Source: Verticillium longisporum
Taxonomy: Eukaryota > Ascomycota > Sordariomycetes > Glomerellales > Plectosphaerellaceae
Reading direction: 5' to 3'
Assembly: GCA_019188255.1 (NCBI GenBank)
Contig: JAETXT010000008.1
Location: 124,001-188,000 of the forward strand
Length of the DNA stretch: 64,000 bases
The notes beneath the pieces are model-generated. The model had not been told where the DNA came from, ran no database searches, and saw only the letters and a program-made list of their open reading frames with translations. Positions 12,015-22,796 of the stretch are shown here, one piece after another (position 1 is the first letter of the stretch; each line of letters starts with the position of its first letter). A program made the position numbers and the translations under genes.

Positions 12015-12667
12015 ATTGAACTAATATTTAGGGATTCTCTAGGATAGTGATATCTAGGATATCTAGGATCCATAGCTCTCAGGAGCATGTGAACTATGGT
12101 TTACGTAATCGGTAAAGTAGACGGGTATATCTAACCCATGTAGGTAGCAGTAATTCAAAGATAGTATTAGATAATTAAGGAATACCTATTATAAGCCTTA
12201 TATTATATCCTCTACCTATTTAGAGTTCGTAAAAATAATAGAAGTACTAGATTAAGGTTTATATAAATAATAATACCCTTTTAATATTAATTAATATTAC
12301 GTTTAATATAATATAGAATAAGTAAAGCTAGAGAAGCTAAGATTAATCCTCTAAATAGTATATTTATTATATATAAACTTATCGATTATACTTTATATAT
12401 TAAGAGGGCTTCACTACTTATATAAACCTTAATCTAGTACTTCTACTATACTTACGAGCTCTAAATAGGTAGGGTATCTAATATAAGGCTTATAATAGTT
12501 AATTCTTAATTATCTACTTCTAAGTTACTACTACCTATATAAGTTAGATATACCTATCTACTTCACCGATTATATAAGCTATAGCTTATATACTCCTAAG
12601 AGCTATAGATCCTAGATATTATAGATATTACTATCCTAATTATAAGACTCCCTAATATTAGTTTAAT
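12015..12667. mobile_element. Foldback / MITE-like element with ~270-bp terminal inverted repeats
   Basis: The left arm (about 12015-12290) is an imperfect inverted copy of the right arm (about 12400-12667). Shared blocks include AACTAATATT near the ends, then ATATCTAGGAT, AAGTAGA-GGTATATCTAAC, ATTATAAGCCTTATATTA and GTACTAGATTAAGGTTTATA. About 110 bp of AT-rich spacer separates the arms, with no coding potential. The left arm keeps CA/TG-containing words (for example CAGGAGCATGTGAACTATGG) whose partner on the right reads as the RIP-mutated version, so mutation was unequal between arms. The class of element is not identified. Confidence 0.75.
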
Positions 12668-13334
12668 ACTAGCTCTTCTTTTCTTTATAAATAGAATAGC
12701 TATAAGAACTAATATTAGGATCTATTATTAGGGTTAATAGTTACTCTAATATATTTATAATTCTCTAGTCTCTAGTATATTATATCTATTCTTCTAGCTT
12801 TAAAGTAAATAATTAAATAATAAGAAATAATAAGAAATAATAAGGAAAAACGTAGCTTAAATCCCCTATTCCTATAAGTATTAAGTCTCTAATTCCTAGT
12901 ACTTTAGAATAATAGAATTACTTATAAATAACTCTTTAAAGAAATAAATTAAATTATAATTTAAATAATAGGAATAGGCTTCTAAATACTATTAATAAAG
13001 GAAATTAACTAGAATCTAATAATAAAAAGTACTCTTATAATTACTAGATATAGGAGTTATAGGAATTAGAGTCTTATAATTACTCTTATAACTAAAATAA
13101 AAGCTAAATTATAATAATATATATATTATTAAAAAGAGAAAGGTTATAGCTATAGTATAGTATACTTTTAATAATATTCCATAGAGCTATTCAATAATAA
13201 TAAGCTATTAATTTCTCTTATACTTTATTAGCTAAAGCTTAAAATCTAACTCTATTTCCCTTATAGGTCTAGAGGTAGTCTAAGCGCCTTATCTATATAT
13301 AGCTATTAAGGGTTAGTGATACGAATAGCTAGGT
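12668..13334. repeat. AT-rich RIP-like sequence, no identifiable content
   Basis: The sequence is depleted in CA/TG like the first island, with no reading frame and no recognisable protein remains. It is probably a further decayed repeat. Confidence 0.55.
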
Positions 13335-13460
13335 GGAAGGGCCTGCCCTATGGCCGTGCCTTGAGGCCGCCTATGGCCTAGCACGTGGCCTAGCCTATGG
13401 CCCTGCCTGAGGCCTGAGGCCTAGCACGTGGCCTGACTTATAGGCCCGTGCCTACTTATC
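13335..13460. repeat. GC-rich GGCCTA/CACGTG minisatellite-like island inside RIP region
   Basis: About 120 bp rich in GGCC and GCC(T/C) words interrupt the AT-rich region. The 17-base unit GGCCTAGCACGTGGCCT occurs twice (13375-13391 and 13418-13434), with partial copies around it (CTATGGCC, CCTGAGGCCTGAGG). CA and TG are abundant here, unlike the surroundings. The island may be a later insertion or part of an un-RIPped element (for instance an LTR); no coding capacity is seen. Confidence 0.6.
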
Positions 13461-13782
13461 TATATATATACCTACGTGGCCTTCTAACCTAGGTAGACTA
13501 ATTCATCTATCTTATACCTATAGAATAGCTACCTAGTATCTATTATATGTTCCTAGCGTGACGCCTACCTAGTCCCTAAGACCCGACTCTATTACTAGCT
13601 ATATTAGAGCTATAGCTATTTCTATGCATAATAGTTAGTCTATTATATATAAAGGGTACCCTTTAAATCTATTTTTTTAGGGTTTTAGATCTAATAATTA
13701 TCTAATTCTAATTATATTTATAAATCCCTTTTATATAATAATTCCTATCTAATTTATATATTCTTAATAATATAGTTATAGT

Positions 13783-14008
13783 CACGGGGACCGATAATCT
13801 TAGATCTTAAATACTCGAATAATAATATTATATTAAGATATCCCTCCCTATTAAGGGAGGATATAGGGGTTCTCTATATATATTATAATCCCTAATTATA
13901 TAATTAGGATTAATAAAGGCTAGTTATTATAGTTCTATAATTACTATACTATAATTATCTAGCGATAATTATAGGAAGGTAATCCCTATCGATAATCACG
14001 GTCCCGTG
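13783..14008. mobile_element. Small MITE-like element with CACGGG termini
   Basis: The left end reads CACGGGGACCGATAATC (13783-13799). The reverse complement of the right end (13991-14008) reads CACGGGACCGTGATTATC. These form imperfect terminal inverted repeats around about 190 bp of AT-rich DNA with no open frame. No clean target-site duplication can be assigned, so the boundaries are tentative; the similarity may extend a few bases outward. Confidence 0.5.
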
Positions 14009-14829
14009 ATCACTGACTTATAGTTACGTAATAGGATCTACCTAATTACTTATCTACTATGCCCGTAATAAATGCCCCGCTACGAAAGCCGTTACGTCCT
14101 TATAGGCTTTACTATAATTATAGTAGTCCTATAAGGACTATCGGGCTATTAGCTTTATAGCGGCTAGGCTATAGAGGTCTATAATGAAATCTTAGATAAA
14201 GGAAATATTAGCTAGGATAGGGGAAGAGGGCATATAAGGAGGTATATAAAGATATAAAAAGAAATAGATATAAGGGTATTAGCTTAATTAATAAGGAAAG
14301 CTATATATAATAGGGATAATATATAAACTACTAGGATATAGAAGGGGTAGGGTTAGGGTAATTATTTATAGGATTCTTAGGTATATTAGCTATATTATAT
14401 AATTTATATATAGCGTTTTCGAAGATCGCTATAATTATTTTCCTACCTATTTCCCCTTACCTTTATAGTGCTTTCTATAATCTCTATTAATAGTTATAAT
14501 AATAATAGCTATAAGTTATATAATAATATTACTATATTATAAGACCTAAAATAACCTAGGCCCTATTACCTATTTAGAGTTAGGTTTTTTTCTAGGTAAT
14601 CTATTTTAGCCTAAAAACCTATATAGGTAGTAGAGTACTAGGTTTTCTAGGCTTTAGGTTTTTATACTAAGCTTCTAAGTACTTATTAGGTTAAAATCTT
14701 TAGGTATTCCTAAGCCTAGTTTAGACCTAATAATTAGCATAGCTCTTAAGGATTTCAAGAGTCCTCGTAAGAGGATAGTCGTCTTAAACGAAATATCTCT
14801 AGGAAGTGTAAGGAGCTTAGTATATCAAA
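14009..14829. repeat. AT-rich RIP-like tail of second island
   Basis: CA/TG-poor sequence with no recognisable gene. It ends near 14740-14830, where normal composition resumes next to the lactonase pseudogene. Confidence 0.5.
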
Positions 14830-15620
14830 CTTTACCAGTGTTATTGCTCGGGTCAACCTTTACTTCAAAGACCTAACATATGCATGTCCGAAGTCCTGCA
14901 CTGGAACAATCGCGACCACGTCGAAAGAACACCAGATATCTCTGGGACGCAACCCGAGATTCTGGGATAAGAACGTTCGCGTGTTGCCGGAGGCTATCAA
15001 TGCCACAAGAGCTAGAACTATTTCCGACGTCAACGTTGTCGTGCTCAGTCATTTGCGCTGCGATCACGCTGGGGGTTTGGAGCATGTCATCAACTTCGGT
15101 AGGTCTTCAAGGCTACTCGGTGGTGAACGTGTCTAGCTTTTCTGCACGTAGATGTGTAAATCTGCGAAGAAGAACTTAAAAACGCGTTCTGGACCACTGA
15201 AACATGGACCGAGCAGGGCACATACCGATCTGGCCATCTCAAAGTGGACCGATTCGATTGGAAGGCGTTGTCTGCGGAGGGAAGTTTGTGGTGTTTTCGG
15301 GCTGCAATCTGCATTTGAGCCCGGGCCACACCCACGGCGGAATCGTGGTAGACTTAGATCTTGAGGAGACTGATTCCGTTGTTCTGACCGGCGATACGTG
15401 TCCCATTGCCGAGAATTATGAATTGTGGATACCTCCGGAGGCGATGACCCGAGATTCCAATGCCTGCATCGAAGTCGTTGGTACATCCGAAACCTGGCTC
15501 AGAAGAAGAACATGAAAGTAGTGTTGAAACACTACGTCATCCATTTCACAGCTCTGAAGGCGAGCCAAGGATTCATTCAGTAGGCATGGCGGGCCTGCGC
15601 TGTAGCGAGATGGCGGCTTT
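14830..15620 (+). pseudogene. Metallo-beta-lactamase-fold lactonase-like pseudogene
   Basis: The first part (frame through about 15098) carries VVLSHLRCDHAGGLEH, the HxxxDH zinc motif of the metallo-beta-lactamase fold. A standard intron follows (15099-15151; GTAGGT...GTAG). The next exon has an in-frame TAA at about 15155, then EELKNAFWTTETWTEQG and HLKVDRFDW. A one-base loss near 15275 (GGG run) moves the frame to LSPGHTHGG, LTGDTCPIAENYE, and a further shift near 15475 leads to RNLAQKKNMKVV. The pattern resembles N-acyl-homoserine-lactone or related lactonases (AttM/AiiA-type), which open lactone rings; substrate is not deducible. The 5' end is lost at the border of the RIP island. Several independent lesions make this a pseudogene, not merely a sequencing error. 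Confidence 0.75.
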
Positions 15621-15948
15621 AGTGACAAGTCTCGACTTGACAAAACCTTGAGATGTCAAGCATGGAGAAAGCAAGCGTGATTTTGCTTTCCTTGAGCGCC
15701 GTATGATAACCAGTAAAAGCTACAATACAGGCGCAAATCCTCTTTAATTTCCCACTACGCTACTGGACCCGTTGGGCAACACTTGAGCCTCCCTGAAAGT
15801 TGGCTGGTGAGCTCTCGCCAATCGGCAACCAGGTGAACACTCACAGGAGGGCCAGATGCCGTTTGATTAGGTTTAGACAAATGCTTGTTTTTTCATGATG
15901 TCATCTTGAACGGTGTGCTCTCTGTGTACGCGACCATCGATCGATCTG

Positions 15949-16161
15949 CCCTTATGTCAATGCTTGATTTGGAGCAGAGTGAAGAGGTCTTCCACACGTG
16001 GTCCGCAGGCAATAGATAATAGGTATGGGGTCGGAATACATTTGAATTCTGGCCCTCCGCAGCTTGGAGGGCCCTCCGCGGTCCTTATATATACGTTCTC
16101 GTAGCCCTTAGCCCCTGGCTAGCCCCTGTGCCGTGGCTCCGCAGGGGTCTCCTGACACCTT
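15949..16161. repeat. Direct repeat, copy A
   Basis: This copy shares long blocks with copy B at 16567-16745: GAGCAGAGTGA, GTATGGGGT, CTGAATTCTG-like, CCCTCCGCAGCT, CTTATATATACGTTCTCGTA and CTCCTGACACCTT. Copy A has an extra GC-rich insertion (GGAGGGCCCTCCGCGG, itself a near-palindrome). It ends about 85 bp before the ATG of the dehydrogenase stub. It could be a duplicated promoter or one LTR of a very short element. Confidence 0.65.
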
Positions 16162-16246
16162 AAAACTTGAAACGCAACGGATTTACTTGGAGCCGTGGCT
16201 ATTCCAAGTACACATGACTGCTTTGCTGTCTGCCTAATCAATAACC

Positions 16247-16309
16247 ATGGCCTCTTCTATCAAAGGCAAAGAATTCATCATCAGCGGTAGCGCGTCAAAC
16301 ATCGGGCAA
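16247..16309 (+). pseudogene. Stub of a short-chain dehydrogenase/reductase gene
   Basis: An ATG opens 21 codons ending in FIISGSASNIGQ, which resembles the first beta strand and the TGxxxGxG-type nucleotide-binding turn of SDR enzymes (here SGSASNIG). It is followed directly by GTAATG, which looks like a splice donor. No continuation of an SDR is found before copy B of the direct repeat, so only the promoter-proximal end remains. Function is lost; assignment rests on one short motif. Confidence 0.5.
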
Positions 16310-16566
16310 GTAATGCAATAGCTCTACTCAACTCTACAGACGCTTCACTTAAGAAAACATATATCAAGACCATACCGAGTACCGATTTGGATCGACGCAA
16401 TACTTAACTTTCGAATAATAGTATTCTTGGGCAGCGTAATCTGGCCAGCATTGTCGTCACGGCAGTAGCGGGAAAAGCGAAGAGGGTGAAGGTCGCTTGT
16501 CTGCCATGGGGCAAGCGTCGGCCGTGGTGCAGGTGGCGAAATTCAAATATTTGGTGCGATTTCTAT

Positions 16567-16745
16567 CCTTGTATCAGAGCTTAGGGATGAGCAGAGTGAG
16601 GACGTCTTCCGTAGGTGATACTAGCAATCAATTTTTAAGTATGGGGTAGGAAAACATCTGAATTCTGTCCCTCCGCAGCTCTTATATATACGTTCTCGTA
16701 ACCATCCCCCTGTCCCGTGGTTCCGCAGGTGCCTCCTGACACCTT
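16567..16745. repeat. Direct repeat, copy B
   Basis: Second copy of the repeat at 15949-16161, in the same orientation and about 620 bp away. The TATA-containing block CTTATATATACGTTCTCGTA is identical in both. Outside the blocks the two differ by substitutions and small indels, so the duplication is not recent. Confidence 0.65.
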
Positions 16746-17297
16746 GTTTGGCTGACATGTTGGGCTTGCCAGGCAAATGATTCTACTTGCCAAGCTCTTG
16801 AGAGCTTCTGTTGGCAGAGTTCACTTGAATACCTGACATTTCATAGTCTTTGCTCTTCAGTTCAGAGTTGAGCAGAACCACATGCTGGCTAGGCCACGCC
16901 CCGCTGACGAGGAGCGCACTTCCCGATTAGGAACCACACGTGTCACTGTGATCTTGGCGGTTCATCATCGGCGCTCGGGAAGATCAAACAGTCCGTCACT
17001 GTGGGGCACTATACGACGTCTAGACTACCCCGCAACATGCGGACAACCGAGGTTGCAATGCTGCATGTGCGTGTCGTCTTCCGCGTCCAAATCCGGTAGA
17101 AGATCTCTACTCGTAGCGTATTTGACTGCCATCTACAGTAGCCAAGGATGTTTAGATTGCTATAATTAATATGTATAAGCCAGATTTGCATCGCAACATC
17201 CAATTGCGATATCAAGTTCCGGATAATGAGCCCTGAAGGGTTTAGGTGAGATGCCTTGCTTCAAACGACGTTGAGCCTGACTGGGCCACTAGTGGGA
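16746..17297. other. Intergenic, no supported gene
   Basis: Normal composition. An open frame of about 95 codons beginning at 16882 has no recognisable features and low-complexity basic composition; I do not call it a gene. Confidence 0.45.
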
Positions 17298-17305
17298 TAT
17301 AAATA
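17298..17305 (+). promoter_or_regulatory. TATA box of small secreted protein gene
   Basis: TATAAATA lies 93 bases before the ATG at 17398, a plausible promoter position with a short leader. Confidence 0.5.
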
Positions 17306-17397
17306 TGGCTTGTAAGATGTCACAGGTACGATCTCAGTTAACTCGTGAATATCCAATCCCTTTCTCACTCATTGAATCAGCTTGACCCAGATTCAGT

Positions 17398-17703
17398 ATG
17401 CACTCCTCTACAGTCATCCTATTATTTGCCCCATTGCTTGCATTGGCCAGTCCAGTCGAGGTTTTGACGAGGCAGGCCAGTAACTGTTGCTATCGAACTA
17501 CAGTAAGTTGTGCCGACAACGGGAAGGATCCGAGTCAAAGCTGAACATCGCAGGATATCAACAAACTTGTTTTTGTGACAACGGAGGGAAGCGGTCCCGT
17601 TTTAGACACCTTGAATTGGTGCTTTATTGATGTTCAACGGTATACTGAAAAGAGCTCCATTTCAAGCTTTTCGGAATGTCAACGGAATGTACTAACATCT
17701 TGA
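17398..17703 (+). CDS. Small secreted cysteine-containing protein (effector candidate)
   Basis: Two exons, 17398-17502 and 17554-17703, joined in phase 0 across a 51-nt GT-AG intron (GTAAGT donor, CTGAC-like CTGAAC branch, CGCAG acceptor), give 84 residues. The N-terminus (MHSSTVILLFAPLLALASP) is a clear signal peptide, followed by a possible Kex2-type site (TRQA near residue 27). The mature part has four Cys (NCC, NWC, SEC), enough for two disulfides. No known family is recognised. Size, secretion, cysteines and the position beside RIP islands are typical of fungal effector candidates, but function is not shown. A TATA box lies 93 bp upstream. The gene is below usual ORF length cut-offs because of its intron. 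Confidence 0.72.
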
Positions 17704-18667
17704 AGCGATGTAAGTGACCCTGACAACTGCGAGGCCGCAAAGCGTAGCTTGTCGGGGTACTGTACCGAATCAATTGGCACTGAGGCCATCCCTTGCCCTT
17801 GAAAGAATGAGGTCGAGCTTACCAAGTTACCTTTGAGTATACTTTGCACGTAATTTCCTGTCAATATATGGATCTCGAATGTGATCGAGCTGGCTTCTAG
17901 CAATAGTAGGCTATGCTTGAATGGTATAAAAGACGCGTTGTATCAACTCGTGAATCACTCAGTCACCAGTGAGTAGAAATACAATCCTAGCAAGGAGTGC
18001 ACTGACCGCGGTCTCGGGATGCTGTCAGCTGTAATGCTTTTTCTGGGTGTCTTTGTTTGGGCTTCTGGACCCAAACCTGGGATTTTGGTCACAAAACTCA
18101 CATCGAGCTCAATCGAATCATGACCAACGGCAGAGGTGGCGTTATTGAGGCATCCGGCGGTCTTGCCCAACCGACATCGCGTTGCGGCCTGTAGGCAACG
18201 ACTCTACCGTTCGTAAGGCGGGCGGGAATTATTCAAGGTCGCCTCTTCATCATTAAAGCAGTCCATAAAGCGTTCCACCTGCCATCGAGTCAGAGTCTCA
18301 ATTGTGGTCTATTTTGTGTCTAATCCTGAGTAGCCAAGGTCTTTTGGCATCGCGCCGTAATACATTAACGTAGATACCATACTCCTAGAGACATTGCCTT
18401 TTTCTTTGTACAGGGCCTGGGGCTGCTGCATCTCAATCGAATGATGACCTGAATAGATTGTGTGCAGGCTGGCTGAGGGTCAGCTTCATGCAGGTCTTCG
18501 GGGGCAGCCAATCGGGCCTAGACACTACCGATCAGCACAAATTGAGGCCAAATGGCCCGTTGCTGACGCGAACCGCCGCCACGCCGTGTGACTCAAACAA
18601 CTCGTGATATAAGCTCAGAAGATCGTGAGAGAAACATTGGCTTTCCTCATAATCCATCATCATTAAA
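17704..18667. other. Intergenic, no supported gene
   Basis: No coding signal I can defend. A short frame at 18019 begins with a hydrophobic stretch, but it ends after 34 codons and no extending intron is evident. The final part should contain the promoter of the gene at 18668. Confidence 0.45.
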
Positions 18668-21600
18668 ATGGCACAAACTTTGGTCAATGACAAGCCGTTG
18701 AACAGTCGCGTCACCAGCATCGAAATTGCCGAAAGTCTTCGCCAAAGCGACCGAGCTGGACAGCGCAGCAACGCCATCCCAACGTTCGGCAAATACTTAC
18801 GGCGCGGCGACCGCTTTCAGCCAACATGGGACGCCATCGGTGGCGCAACAGGGTTGGCAAGTCTCATGGTTGAGTTCAGCGTGCGCGATGTTCGTGCCAT
18901 TTGTCACAGGCTCGGCCGCACGGCGACGGCCCAGAACGCAAGGGACGAGAGACGCATAGCGATGGGTGAGCTCGTGGACATATTGTATGGAACTGCCAAC
19001 CCCGACAAGAGACCTTTACAGTCGTTCTATCAGTGCATTCTTCCTGCGTGCGACCTCGCGGTCGTTCAGGAATGGGAGTCCAGGTTGATTGGACATTCCG
19101 TCAGCAGAAAAGCCTGCTCCTTGCCCATCGAGAACCATACGAAAGCCGGATACTCAATGACATCTTCTCGCCTGGAGCAGACTTGACATTCGCTGACACT
19201 GAGAAACTCATGGGTGGGAACATGGCATTTTCCAGAGTTATTTTGGAGAAACTCGGAACGGTGGATGGCAACACCCGCATTCCATGCGACACTTTCACTG
19301 GATTGATCATGCCTGTACTCAAGCGCCTACTTCATAGGAGGTATGACGACGAGTCGCGTGACGAGTGGCTCGGTCTTGTCATTCGCATCATTCAGAACCA
19401 CGCGGCCGAGTTCAAAACAAAATTGACGCTCGAAACGGGTGGTCTCATACGCTACATCATCCAGCGATGGGTCGACACCGGCAGAGACCGAAAGGTGCCG
19501 GAGAAGTACCTGGCACAAGTCCTGACGTTGCGCGAGCCCAACGATCGAAACATGCTGAACACCATTTACATTACACTGGATGCTCCCAAACGACTCAACC
19601 CAATCACCCGCTACCAGCTTCTCCGCTTATTGTTTCAGCACATGCGGGAGTTCCGTCTTGACCTCGAGGATCAATCCCCTACAGGACTTGCCAAGCTGAA
19701 GGCGGTGTCATCCACTCCCGGCACGTGGCCTATTGACCTTCTGTTGTCCATCGACAAGGTCAAAGCCTTTGATCTTGTGGAGAAACTCGAGAAGCTGCAC
19801 CCTGGGAGGAACTTTCTTATGTGCCCTTCGCGGCATTCGATCCTCCAACAGACTCGGGAACTTGGTCAGGCTGAGGGCGATGTTGAAATTCTCAAGACAT
19901 TACTTTCACGAGCTCTACCAGACAGAGACCCACATTGGATGTCTCGGGTTAGAGAAGTTGTCCAAGAACGCAAGAAGAAGGCGACAGAGTCACGCGGGCC
20001 AGAAGGTCGGGCCTTTTGGGCAAAATCAACTTTCAACCTCTGTGTTGCTACAGGCAACCTCGAAATATTGTTGGAGACAACCAGCTGGGCCCGCCGCTTC
20101 AATAAGGACTCTCTTACCACATTTGAGCTTTACAACAAAGGTCTTTTGACCACAGAAGAATTCGAAAGCTTGATGTGCGCCATCCCGAAACACGAAAATG
20201 ATGAGGCCGCACCGGTTGCCACTCTTGAGATGGTAAAGAGGGACATTGAACTTGCCGATCAACTCCTGATCATGCTTACTCAAACGGCTATCATGGCCAT
20301 CTCGGAGCCTGGGTTTCAGCGCAGCAGATGGACACATCTTCTTCACCTTACCAGGGTTGTTGCAGACGCACGCCTCGCCAGCTTGAATGGTTTCAATGCG
20401 ATTTCAGAGACATCTGATCCAGGCAACTTGACAGCCATCGTCTGGAAGCCAACCATGGATACACTTCTCAAAGTGGAAGCCTTATTACGGTCACCTGCCG
20501 CCCAAGCATTACTTGGTCCAACAAAACAGATTGAGGCGCCGGCGGTGGAAATTCTGCGGAGACTTCCGTATGCCACGGCAGCCGTAAAGGCAGATCTTGT
20601 CGACCATTTCATTAAGGGAATCATCGCTCACTTAGGCCCCGAAGCTCTGAAGCCGCAGATGAGTAGTATTGTCAGCGTTGTCCTCCAGGTCGCGCACAGC
20701 GATCAACCATCTCTTGCCAGTCCTTTTATACGCGACATCATTAAGAACGGAGACGACAGTTCGTGGCATCGCCGCGTTCTCAACAAGGGATTCCTTCAAT
20801 CGTTGCCAGCCACGGCCGCTCGTGAGTTTGTCGAAGGTATGGCGGACGCCATGCATGAACTCATGAAGAAACAGAATGCTCGGCCCTGGGTGGAAGGTCA
20901 GCCCCCGCTATCAAAGTGACAACTATCAAGATGATGGCTCAGGTACTCGAGGGGAACCTGTTTCTTGATCCTGCGTTGTCTTGCAGGATTCTTGTCACTC
21001 TTCTCGCAGAGGCTCGCCATATTGACGCCCGTATGACTATCGTCAGCAGCCTTCTCACTACCGTCATGAATCCCACGTGCCCCTCGTCTTTGCAGAGTCA
21101 AATTATCGAGGCGCTTGAATTTCATGTTATACCCATCGCTGCACAACTCGGTGAGCGGCGGCCGACCACCGAAGGCGATTGGCAGTCACAGACACTCCCT
21201 GATGTAAGCGGTGAGACGCCCATTCTGGATATGCTTGTCGACAGAACATTCGCAATGCCGTCAGAGAGAAAGCTCAGAACGGATCTTTTGAGAATCGTCA
21301 CGAGCATTCTGAGTCAGTCCGCTAGTAATAACGGCCGCTGGGTGGAAGAATTCCTTAAGAGAAAGAATTTCACCCTGACTCCCGGCGAGCGCCTCCCTGT
21401 CGGTCCCGTCAGCTTCAAAAATATTGCTTTCGTCTTCTCGGCGTGCACCACGAGCATGCCACTTACGCTTTTCGATACACTTCGAGAGGTGGTGCTTGTG
21501 AATATAGCTCCCTCCTCCACCGTCGAAAATATCACAGAGATGGTCAAATCAGACAGCAAGCTTGTCAACTCAAACGCCGGAAAGCATTGGCTGAGACAGT

Positions 21601-22378
21601 ACGACAACAAGAGTGAGGTTCTTGACTTTGTACTCACGAGGGCAATCGCCGTTCTGGGCCAGAAGGACTTCTCCACTGGTGGAGAAGTCACCGTCCCGGA
21701 CTTGCAACAATTTCTTCTTCGTGCGGCCAGTCTATTGATTCGTCGAGGCGATCCAATTTACCCCCTTACTGAGAGGCTAGGAAGGGTTGAGGTCCGGACC
21801 AGTCGAGCTGATTGGTTTAATTGGAGAAAAATTGTATGCCGGTTATCCAAAGCTTGATCACAATGATTGAGGACATGCGGCAGCATCAGCAATTCAGTGG
21901 TGTACTTCCAAACACGTTCCGTTTGAGAATTCAGCTACTGAGAATGCCGTGTTCTTCGCCTAAAGAGCCCTCCATTGCGTCGGAGGTTGACAACTTCGCA
22001 TCCAGGGTCTCAGATCTAATCGACATCCTATTGTCGCGTCAACTACCTTATCACGACGACTTCTGGCTACTCAAAGACACCGTCATCAAAATTGCAAACA
22101 ACTTGGAGCCATTGGATGTTGCGTTCAAGCTGGGCCGGCTTGACGAAGTGTCAACCCTAAAAGATCCGCCGATGTCTGCGTATCTCCGGATGGAAATCGT
22201 CTCAAGTCTGTTGGAGGTGGCAGATAATGCAGGGGAGGCCTCAGCGCGAATTGGCCGACTGATTGTGTTCGGGCTCAAAACATCTGCCGCAGAGAGATTC
22301 AGAGAAGTTGGTTCCGGGCTTGAGTTCAAATTGATGAAAAGGGGCTTGAAGGGATGGTTTCTGAAAGCGCAGTCATAG
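18668..22378 (+). CDS. Large fungal protein of unknown function (three homopolymer frameshifts)
   Basis: One gene is spread over four successive frames. Each change is cured by a single added base in a run: a G near 19075 (frame passes to VDWTFRQQK), a C near 20910 (to KVTTIKMMAQ), and an A near 21830 (to NCMPVIQSL). Corrected, the product is about 1237 residues. It starts at the ATG before AQTLVNDKPLN and ends SAQ-side at GWFLKAQS. Near residues 50-75 it has WDAIGGATGLASLM, followed by a SVRDVRAICHRLGRT block. The remainder is mostly alpha-helical and leucine-rich, with no enzyme motif, signal peptide or membrane segment seen. I do not recognise a named family; it resembles uncharacterised long proteins in accessory regions of Sordariomycetes. 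No introns are needed. If the shifts are real rather than sequencing errors, it is a pseudogene. Confidence 0.7.
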
Positions 22379-22796
22379 ATGGACTGTCTCAGCAGTTGTA
22401 GAGGAGATGTTGTTAACTTGCTTTTCTTGGATAGCTTCAAAAGGTTCAAATTTCGAGGCAGGCTTGTGAAGAAAGTCCAGCTGTTTGTGGTGCTATTGGA
22501 CCTCAAAAACTGGTGACATCCAGTTTCTGAACTTGGCGGTGCTTTATCATGAGCGACTAAGCTTTTGAACTGGAGTTGAATATTATTCAAGCTCTGTTCA
22601 TATCTTCTCAGTGAGGTTGCGAACCAGCTCGCTCATACTTGAGCCCTTGATATTTCGATGGACGCATGCCTTCGAGATTCAAAGTCTTACGATCAATACT
22701 GCACGTAACCAGACTGTATCTTGCAGTCTCCTGAGCTCAAGCCCTCTCCATACCAGCACGTCCGTACCATCCCGGGCTTGTTTTTCGGAGGTTGTG
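22379..22796. other. Convergent intergenic spacer
   Basis: Holds the 3' ends of two converging genes; nothing else is seen. Confidence 0.5.

Noticed and set aside
16882..17169. Open frame of 95 codons downstream of direct repeat B
   Set aside because: Arg/Ser-rich without domain or signal peptide; likely chance frame.
18019..18123. Short frame with hydrophobic start (MLSAVMLFLGVFVW), possible second small secreted protein
   Set aside because: Ends after 34 codons; no intron that extends it and no TATA box or leader as clear as at 17298.
18668..22378. Three introns at the frame changes of the large unknown gene
   Set aside because: No GT-AG pair fits any of the three points, while one base in a homopolymer cures each.
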